Source: Candidatus Methanophaga sp. GoMg3.2
GTDB taxonomy: Archaea; Halobacteriota; Syntropharchaeia; Alkanophagales; Methanospirareceae
Reading direction: 5' to 3'
DNA: 11,473 nucleotides
Assembly (NCBI GenBank): GCA_013180565.1
Contig: QBUN01000367.1
Span: 1-11,473 of the forward strand
How positions within the stretch are numbered: position 1 is the stretch's first letter; the number at the start of each line of letters is the position of its first letter. The position numbers were made by a program, and so were the translations under genes. Below the pieces are notes generated by a model that saw nothing but the letters and a program-made list of their open reading frames with translations, made no database searches and had not been told where the DNA came from. Positions 6,206 to 11,473 of this stretch are shown here, one piece after another.

Positions 6206-7933
6206 ATGAAACAAACGATAAAAGTGCTTGGAATAATCGCAGTGATAGTTGGTATAATGCTGTTAGCATCAATGCCAACTGCAAGTGCAAAGCTTTACGG
6301 TGATGCAAATGGAGACGACGTGATAGACGAGGCAGATATGACCTACGTAGAGCAGATAATTGCTGACGAGGAAGAAGAAAACGAGTTAGCAGATGCAAAT
6401 CAGGATGGCGTAATAGATCTGCTTGACGTTGCTTATATCGAGGGGATTATTCTCGGAGATAACCCATTCCCTGGCGGAACAATAACGGCAGCAATGATAT
6501 TCTTTAAAGAGACCGTAGACCCAGCCGAAGGTTGGACTGGCTGGTATGTAAGGAAAGCAGGTATCTATGAGACCTTGTTTGCAAACGACGAAGATATGGT
6601 ACTCACACCAGAACTGGCTACTGGATACAAAGAGGTAAGCGACACAGAATGGGAAATAGCTCTGAGAGAGGATGTTACTTTCCATGACGGCACGCCATTC
6701 AATGCAGATGCTGTTGTATACTCTATCAATAGAGTTCTGGATGAATCGAATTCGCGACACACCGGCTATGATTTCATTGACTCCATTGACAAAAAAGATG
6801 ACTACACGGTAACGATCACCACAGAAGAGGCGTATGCACCTACGATAGCAAGTTTAACAGATCCAGTGACATCTATTGTGAGTCCCGAGGCAGATGATCT
6901 CGGTACCGAGGCAGCGGGCACAGGTCCATTCAAGTTAGTGGAGTTCGAGCCCAAGGTGAGTCTCTCGGTGGAAAGAAACGACAATTACTGGGGTGGACAA
7001 GTCAAACTAGAAAGTGCGACCTTTGAATATATCAAGGATGCTCAGACGAGAGCATATAAGCTGGAAGCTGGAGAAGTTGATATGGCACGAGGCATACCCC
7101 AAGCAGAGGCGGACATAATAGATGACAAGTCTGATCTGGAGGTTATCAGTAAAGAAACGGTGCGTACGTATTTCATGTATGTAAACACAGAAAAAGCACC
7201 GCTTAACGACGTTAAAGTGCGACAGGCAATCAACTATGCTATTAATCGTGACGAAATAGTTGAAACCGCACTGGAAGGTGTTGGCGGTGTAGCAGCGAAA
7301 AGTGTGTTCCCGTCGATTATGCCGTGGTCTGCAAATGAGGACCTTGAAGGATACTCGCACAATCAAACAAAAGCACTCTCGCTCTTGGCAGATTGTGGAA
7401 TTACAGATACAGACGGTGATGGGGTGCTGGACTATGATGGCAAGCCTTTCGAACTTACAATAAAAACATACACCACACGACCAGAATTAAAGCCTACCGC
7501 AGAGGTGATGGTGGCTCAGTTAGAGGAGATTGGTATCAAAGCGAGCGTTGAAACTCGCGAGATACCTACTTTGAAAGAGGAAGTAGCGGAGGGTAACTAC
7601 GATTTAGCACTGTACGCATGGAGTGTAGGACTCTCTGGCGATCCCGATTATTACCTGAGCTGCCACTTCCTGTCAACTGGGAATGAGGCACAATTGACTG
7701 GCTATTCCAATACCGAGGTAGACCAATTGATAGAACGAGGAAGAACCACTTTCGATTACGATACACGATGGGACATATACAAGCAGGTACAGGAGCAAAT
7801 CTTAGAGGACTCACCGGAGATATTCGTTTTCTATCTAAACGAACTTGTCGGCTTGAATACCGGAGTGAAGGGTTACGAGATATACCCAAATGAAATAACG
7901 TTCCTTACGAAGGATATGTACAATACAGCTTAG
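6206..7933 (+). CDS. Second dockerin-bearing ABC transporter substrate-binding protein (family 5)
   Basis: A 575-residue receptor of the second importer. Signal peptide 1-28 (ends ASA). Dockerin about 30-86 with two calcium loops (D33, N35, D37, D41, D44 and D63, N65, D67, D71, D74). The SBP_bac_5 domain spans about 92-575, with REDVTFHDGTPFNADAV (154-170), AGTGPF (237-242), RNDNYWGG (257-264) and VRQAINYAINRDEIV (338-352). The signal peptide plus dockerin is almost the same as in the SBP at 850, also at DNA level, yet the SBP domains share only family motifs, so the two receptors probably bind different ligands. There is no lipobox and no C-terminal anchor. AGGAGGTG (6185-6192) precedes the ATG by 13 bases. 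It lies directly after the cohesin gene and is followed by a terminator before its permeases. The substrate is unknown. Confidence 0.93.
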   Translation: MKQTIKVLGIIAVIVGIMLLASMPTASAKLYGDANGDDVIDEADMTYVEQIIADEEEENELADANQDGVIDLLDVAYIEGIILGDNPFPGGTITAAMIFFKETVDPAEGWTGWYVRKAGIYETLFANDEDMVLTPELATGYKEVSDTEWEIALREDVTFHDGTPFNADAVVYSINRVLDESNSRHTGYDFIDSIDKKDDYTVTITTEEAYAPTIASLTDPVTSIVSPEADDLGTEAAGTGPFKLVEFEPKVSLSVERNDNYWGGQVKLESATFEYIKDAQTRAYKLEAGEVDMARGIPQAEADIIDDKSDLEVISKETVRTYFMYVNTEKAPLNDVKVRQAINYAINRDEIVETALEGVGGVAAKSVFPSIMPWSANEDLEGYSHNQTKALSLLADCGITDTDGDGVLDYDGKPFELTIKTYTTRPELKPTAEVMVAQLEEIGIKASVETREIPTLKEEVAEGNYDLALYAWSVGLSGDPDYYLSCHFLSTGNEAQLTGYSNTEVDQLIERGRTTFDYDTRWDIYKQVQEQILEDSPEIFVFYLNELVGLNTGVKGYEIYPNEITFLTKDMYNTA

Positions 7934-7992
7934 GTGCAGAAAGGAAAAGGAGCAGAGAGCACAAATAAACAAAAAAAATAAAAAAAATTGAA

Positions 7993-8028
7993 GAGGGATA
8001 ATTTTTATCCCTTCTGTTTGTTTTTTAT
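7993..8028 (+). terminator. Terminator after the second SBP gene
   Basis: A perfect 7-bp stem GGGATAA (7995-8001)/TTATCCC (8005-8011), with a flanking A-T pair and a G-U pair, has a three-T loop and is followed by TTCTGTTTGTTTTTT. It lies 60 nt after the SBP stop codon and is the best terminator candidate in the window. Together with the site at 2633 it gives both importers the same SBP-terminator-permease order, fitting higher expression of the binding protein than of the membrane subunits. Confidence 0.65.
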
Positions 8029-8129
8029 CATGTATCAAAAACTAATTATGGATCAAATGCAAGTTGAACTTTATAAGCACTCAGTGGGTTTAAAGGAGAG
8101 GGGAAGGAAAAGTCCAAAAGGAGGTGTGC

Positions 8130-8231
8130 ATCTGTTCAAAATTCTATGGAATTTTGAGCAGATAAGGAAAAGATTGAAATGCAAAAGTTAAATTCGACAG
8201 AATTTTCATTCTGCAATTGGCATTTAAATGC
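8130..8231 (+). promoter_or_regulatory. Cluster of inverted repeats in the leader of the second permease pair
   Basis: The 340-nt gap between the second SBP and its permeases holds three structures after the terminator. The first is a 15-bp stem with one G-U pair and a four-base UAUG loop (8130-8163; core CAAAATTC-tatg-GAATTTTG). The second is CAGAAT-tttc-ATTCTG (8198-8213), flanked by AATT on both sides. The third is the perfect 12-bp palindrome GCATTTAAATGC (8220-8231). A strong GGAGGTG (8120-8126) precedes the long hairpin without a well-placed start codon. ATTTTGAGCA at 8151-8160 recurs at 8246-8255 just before the permease start. I infer a regulatory leader; no known riboswitch is recognised. 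Confidence 0.45.
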
Positions 8232-8273
8232 ACGAAACGCACAAGATTTTGAGCATTTATGGAGAAAATAAAC

Positions 8274-9221
8274 ATGCTCAAGTATATCATAAAACGATTA
8301 ATTCTTCTGATTCCCATATTATTCTTGGTCACTCTGATAAGCTTTTCACTATTATTTATTATACCCGGCGACCCAGCCGAAACGATACTCACAGGCCCGG
8401 GCGGTGGTGCAGACCCAAAGGCAGTAGAGGAATTCAGAATCAAGATGGGGCTGGATAAACCGATCTATATACAATATTTTACCTGGTTGGAAAGCATATT
8501 ACATGGTAATTTGGGATATTCTTACCTGTCTAAGCGACCAGTAATTGAAACCATCTTATCAAGCTTTCAAGCTACTTTAAAACTTGCTATTGTAAGTCTG
8601 ATCATATCGCTAATGATTTCCATACCCTTGGGTATCATTTCAGCAATTAAGCAGTATTCAGCCATTGATAATGTTAGTATGGCGGGTGCGTTGCTTGGCG
8701 TGTCAATGCCGAATTTCTGGCAAGGTTTACTGCTCATTTTATTATTCGCGGTAACGCTGGGCTGGCTTCCAGTTGCTGGCTATGGCGATCATGGCGATTT
8801 AGAACATATAATACTACCAGCAATCACGCTGGGCACAAGTTCAGCGGCTATTACTACTCGGTTGATGAGGTCAACTATGCTGGAAACAATTAATCAGGAC
8901 TACATACAAGCAGCGCGAGCAAAGGGGTTGTCAGAACGAGTAGTTATAGGTAAACACGCCTTAAAAAATGCGCTTATTCCTGTTGTAACCATGATAGGCT
9001 TGAATTTTGCTTATCTTCTTGATGGCTCGGTGGTAGTAGAGACTATCTTTGCATGGCCCGGGATTGGTTTACTTATGGTAGACTCCATATATATGCGGGA
9101 CTATCCTATGATTCAGGGTTGCATTTTGTTCGTAGCTATTATTTTCATATTTGTTAATCTGATGGTGGATATTTTATACACCTATCTTGACCCTAGGATA
9201 CGCTATGAAACAAAAGAGTGA
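8274..9221 (+). CDS. ABC transporter permease, DppB/NikB type (second copy)
   Basis: A 315-residue membrane subunit of the second importer. I chose the ATG at 8274 because GGAGA (8261-8265) sits eight bases before it and the resulting MLKYIIKRL matches the start of the paralogue at 2732 (MLHFIIRRL). A start five codons earlier (8259) lacks a binding site. Features: helix about 9-30; PGDPAE 31-36; helices about 105-125, 136-162, 178-195, 236-258 and 281-303; EAA loop about 209-236 (DYIQAARAKGL...NALIP); YLDPRIRYE 304-312. It is closely similar to the first copy along its full length, much more so than the two SBPs are to each other. The next permease overlaps its 3' end by 17 bases, so the two are translationally linked. 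Confidence 0.92.
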   Translation: MLKYIIKRLILLIPILFLVTLISFSLLFIIPGDPAETILTGPGGGADPKAVEEFRIKMGLDKPIYIQYFTWLESILHGNLGYSYLSKRPVIETILSSFQATLKLAIVSLIISLMISIPLGIISAIKQYSAIDNVSMAGALLGVSMPNFWQGLLLILLFAVTLGWLPVAGYGDHGDLEHIILPAITLGTSSAAITTRLMRSTMLETINQDYIQAARAKGLSERVVIGKHALKNALIPVVTMIGLNFAYLLDGSVVVETIFAWPGIGLLMVDSIYMRDYPMIQGCILFVAIIFIFVNLMVDILYTYLDPRIRYETKE

Positions 9222-10071
9222 TAGCCGGTTTATATCTTTCGTTGCACAGTTCAAGCAAAATAAGGCTGCCTTAGCTGGAGCTATAATTGTTCTTTTGCTC
9301 GTTTTTGTTGTTATTTTTGCGCCACAACTTTCACCTCATGATCCTGTTAAAGCGTCTTTAGACGAGCGATTAACTGCTCCCTGCATGGAATATCCGTTTG
9401 GAACAGATCAGCTCGGACGGTGTATTTATAGCAGAGTTTTATATGGTTCCCGGGTCTCCTTGTCGGTAGGATTAATAGTGGTGGGTATAGCAGCAACAAT
9501 AGGCGTTGTACTCGGTATAATTTCAGGATATTGTGGTGGTGTCCCGGACGAGATAATCATGCGTCTGGTAGATGCCATGTTAGCATTCCCGAGTCTATTT
9601 CTGGCTTTGGCTATTGCAGGCATACTTGGGGCAGGCTTTTTCAACGTTATACTGGCAATAACAGTGGTAGAATGGACGCGATATGCAAGAGTAATGCGTG
9701 GTTCGATTCTTTCGGTAAAAGAGAATTATTATGTTGAAGCAGCTAAATCGCTCGGCGCCAGTGATTTTTATATTGTTACCCGTCATATAGTGCCAAATGC
9801 AATAACACCTATTATCGTCGTGGCGACACTCGGTATAGCAACGGTAATTTTAGCAGCAGCGAGTTTAGGCTTTCTCGGATTTGGCGTGCAACCTCCGACA
9901 CCTGAATGGGGTATGATGCTGAACGATGGCCGTTTATTTATGCGTAGGGCGCCGTGGCTGATGATCTTTCCCGGTTTGGCGATAATGATAACGATTTTGG
10001 CATTTAATCTGCTTGGCGATTGTCTGAGGGATGCATGGGATCCAAGGTTAAGAGAGAAGAGAATAGAATAG
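9205..10071 (+). CDS. ABC transporter permease, DppC/NikC type (second copy)
   Basis: A 288-residue partner of the permease at 8274, starting at an ATG 17 bases inside it. An in-frame TTG six codons earlier (9187) is less likely because ATG is available. Upstream there is only a weak AGGAT, so translation may depend on coupling to the preceding gene. Features: OppC_N helix about 21-42; FGTDQLGRCIYSRVLYGSR (65-83); BPD_transp_1 helices; EAA loop about 177-198 (YVEAAKSLGASDFYIVTRHIVP); LGFLGFG (221-227) and PTPEWG (231-236); RDAWDPR (275-281). The sequence runs in step with the first copy at 3685, with conserved motifs and length. No ATPase gene follows directly; the nearest begins 474 bases later. 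Confidence 0.92.
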   Translation: MKQKSDSRFISFVAQFKQNKAALAGAIIVLLLVFVVIFAPQLSPHDPVKASLDERLTAPCMEYPFGTDQLGRCIYSRVLYGSRVSLSVGLIVVGIAATIGVVLGIISGYCGGVPDEIIMRLVDAMLAFPSLFLALAIAGILGAGFFNVILAITVVEWTRYARVMRGSILSVKENYYVEAAKSLGASDFYIVTRHIVPNAITPIIVVATLGIATVILAAASLGFLGFGVQPPTPEWGMMLNDGRLFMRRAPWLMIFPGLAIMITILAFNLLGDCLRDAWDPRLREKRIE

Positions 10072-10423
10072 AGTGATAAAATGCAGGGTATTTGTGTAGT
10101 TACGATGAAGATGCAAGATACAAGAGGCGGTTGGTTGATGGCATTTCAAATACATCTTTTGAAACCACTAATTTCACTGCTTGACACAGAAAAAGAAAAC
10201 AAAAAATATAATGGTGAGGTAAAGATAAAAATGTCAGAGATGCAATAAACGCTATTTTTCCGTGATTTCCAGCACATCGTCCCATGAAAGAGTTAAAGGA
10301 AGAACTGTAACCCTCAACTTTAATATAGGAGAGAAGAAATCCTTAGATATTCTCAAAAACCTCTTTTGCTTCTCGTTTTCATCTAAAAAATCGAGAAAGC
10401 ATAATACCCAACTAAAATAATTG
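10072..10423. other. Gap without a clear gene, upstream part
   Basis: Between the second permease pair and the ATPase. It holds one hairpin TTTCAAA/TTTGAAA (10144-10164) without a T-run, and TTGACACAGA at 10181-10190, which recurs at 10424-10433 at the edge of the repeat element. A - strand frame (10440 to 10252, 62 codons) encodes a peptide ending SWDDVLEITEK. The wording looks somewhat protein-like, but its ATG falls inside the repeat element and I recognise no family, so it may be a gene remnant or chance. Confidence 0.35.
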
Positions 10424-10494
10424 TTGACACAGATTAACACAGACTGATTAACGCAGAAGAAATTAAATCCGTGTAAATCCGTGTAAATCTGCGT
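10424..10494. repeat. Inverted repeat built from 10-nt units
   Basis: The right arm (10463-10494) contains GTGTAAATCC and GTGTAAATCT in exact 10-nt register, followed by GCGT. The left arm (10428-10457) contains CACAGATTAACACAGA and ATTAACGCAGA, which is the same unit on the other strand with a three-base insertion. The arms are separated by about five bases and could form an imperfect long hairpin. I recall similar short 'cacagattaacacagatt' repeats scattered between genes of many bacteria and archaea, but I cannot check this here. No mobility gene is present. Confidence 0.6.
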
Positions 10495-10504
10495 CCTAAA
10501 TATG

Positions 10505-10516
10505 AAATATAAAAAA
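10505..10516 (+). promoter_or_regulatory. Candidate TATA box of the ATPase gene
   Basis: An A/T stretch ending AAATATAAAAAA lies about 35 bases before the ATG at 10546. The predicted transcript start, about 25 nt downstream of the box, would fall a few bases before that ATG. No ribosome binding site is visible before 10546 or before the in-frame ATG at 10522, which suggests a leaderless message. The calling evidence is position and base pattern only. Confidence 0.35.
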
Positions 10517-10545
10517 TTAATATGGATAACATATTTTATTCACTT

Positions 10546-11473
10546 ATGTCACTGTTAAGCATAACCCACTTGCAGGTGCACTTCCCTACACAAGACGGAG
10601 TGGTAAAAGCGGTAAATACTATCGACCTCGAGATAGCGAATAACGAGCGGTTAGGGCTAATAGGTGAAACGGGCTGTGGTAAAACCGTGTTGGGAATGTC
10701 CATTATCCGCCTGCTCCCGCCATCCACAACGATAGAAGGAGAAATCAAGTATAAAGGCAATGACCTTCTAAAGCTAACGGAAAAAGAAATTAGGAAGATA
10801 AGGGGGAAGGAAATAGCAATGATACTTCAGAATCCAACAACCTCCTTGAATCCCGTTTTGAAAGTCGGCGACCAGATAGCAGAGGCAATTAAATTACATC
10901 AAGGTCTGGATAGGCGAGCATCAAAAGCGAAAGCAGTAGAAATGCTCGAAGCTGTAAAGATCCCTGATGCTACAAAACGAGCAAATGAGTACCCGCATCA
11001 ATTCAGTGGCGGTATGAAGGAAAGAGCAATGATCGCAATGGGACTTGCATGCGACCCCGCGATGATTATCGCAGATGAACCAACAAAAGGATTAGACGTT
11101 ACGGTAAAGACGCAGATAGTGGAGCTTATGAAAGAAGTAACGACGCAAAAGACAATGCTATTCATAACGCATGATTTGGGTGTCGCCGCAGAGATATGTG
11201 ACAATATCACGGTGATGTATGCGGGTGAACTCATGGAATATGCGAATAACGAAGCGATATTCAAAAACCCACTACATCCATACACGCAGGGATTTCTCAA
11301 TTCGCTACCAAGTAGGGGCTTAAAGGCGATAAAAGGCATGAGCCCGTCCTTGATCGATCTCCCTTCGGGTTGCAGGTTCCATCCAAGATGTGACTGCGCG
11401 AATGCGAAATGCAGGACTGAGCATCCGGAACTGATAGAGGTAGAAAAGAGCCACTATGTGAGGTGTTTTCAGT
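10546..11473 (+). CDS. ABC transporter ATP-binding protein, OppD/DppD/NikD type (partial, runs off the window)
   Basis: 309 codons are present without a stop; the family usually has about 320-330 residues, so only the last few are missing. Walker A GETGCGKT (40-47), Q-loop Q95 (ILQNP), signature FSGGMKER (153-160), Walker B MIIADEPT (173-180, catalytic E178) and switch H209 (FITHD) are all intact, so it should hydrolyse ATP. The C-terminal oligo_HPY extension begins NPLHPYTQGFLNSLPS (241-256), followed by cysteines C276, C282, C284, C289 and C307. In this family four such cysteines are associated with a [4Fe-4S] cluster. The start is either this ATG, which fits the usual family N-terminus, or the ATG eight codons earlier (10522). 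It presumably powers one or both permease pairs upstream, with an OppF/DppF-type partner expected next. Confidence 0.92.
   Translation, partial: MSLLSITHLQVHFPTQDGVVKAVNTIDLEIANNERLGLIGETGCGKTVLGMSIIRLLPPSTTIEGEIKYKGNDLLKLTEKEIRKIRGKEIAMILQNPTTSLNPVLKVGDQIAEAIKLHQGLDRRASKAKAVEMLEAVKIPDATKRANEYPHQFSGGMKERAMIAMGLACDPAMIIADEPTKGLDVTVKTQIVELMKEVTTQKTMLFITHDLGVAAEICDNITVMYAGELMEYANNEAIFKNPLHPYTQGFLNSLPSRGLKAIKGMSPSLIDLPSGCRFHPRCDCANAKCRTEHPELIEVEKSHYVRCFQ

Noticed and set aside
7988..8191. Small + strand frame of 67 codons in the gap after the second SBP
   Set aside because: It begins inside the terminator stem, has no ribosome binding site and no recognisable sequence, and it overlaps the hairpin cluster.
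10252..10440. - strand frame of 62 codons before the ATPase
   Set aside because: The start lies in the repeat element, there is no clear ribosome binding site and no known family. A gene remnant cannot be excluded, so it is mentioned only in the gap description.
1..11473. CRISPR array, tRNA, rRNA or integrase genes
   Set aside because: Reading both strands, I saw no regularly spaced direct repeats of CRISPR size, no cloverleaf with a CCA-type end, no rRNA-like sequence and no recombinase motif.

Overview
This window looks like a piece of a euryarchaeal genome. The reasons are AT-rich intergenic regions with TATA-like boxes about 25 nt or more upstream of the inferred transcript starts, ribosome binding sites of the GGAGGTGA type, and a surface protein ending in a PGF-CTERM-like (archaeosortase) tail. 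Dockerin and cohesin modules occur together here. From general knowledge, that pairing in archaea suggests the Archaeoglobus / Syntropharchaeia / ANME-1 (Methanophagales) part of the tree; this placement is inference, because no marker gene is present. All recognised genes lie on the + strand.

Layout. Bases 1-849 contain no convincing protein gene. They hold two small hairpins (246-301), a GC-rich island with its own TATA-like box and a hairpin/T-run end (about 466-617, a candidate structured RNA or decayed IS200/IS605 end), and the promoter of the first operon. Unit A is a dockerin-bearing family-5 solute-binding protein (SBP, 850-2592), a hairpin/T-rich terminator or attenuator, and two permeases of the Opp/Dpp/Nik type (2732-3685 and 3685-4542). 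Unit B is a cohesin-bearing surface protein (4802-6076), a second dockerin-SBP (6206-7933), a terminator, a 340-nt leader full of inverted repeats, and a second permease pair (8274-9221 and 9205-10071). After a 474-nt gap with a 10-nt periodic inverted repeat comes Unit C: an OppD/DppD/NikD-type ATPase (10546 to the window end, stop not reached).

How the parts fit. Two ABC importers for peptides, nickel complexes or similar solutes sit around one cell-surface cohesin protein. Both SBPs have a cleavable signal peptide, no lipobox cysteine and no C-terminal membrane anchor. Instead each carries a two-repeat calcium-loop dockerin directly after the signal peptide. The cohesin protein has the complementary module plus an archaeosortase-type anchor. 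The simplest reading is that the SBPs are held at the cell surface by a cohesin-dockerin interaction, a 'docked' ABC importer, instead of by the usual lipid or transmembrane anchor. Two nucleotide-level observations support a functional link. The first operon and the cohesin gene share a collinear, clearly similar stretch of about 167 nt upstream of their starts. The two dockerin-coding segments are about 91% identical by hand count, although the SBP domains behind them are strongly diverged.

The permeases are duplicated, but only one ATPase gene is visible, so the two importers may share it, along with a partner ATPase expected just beyond the window.
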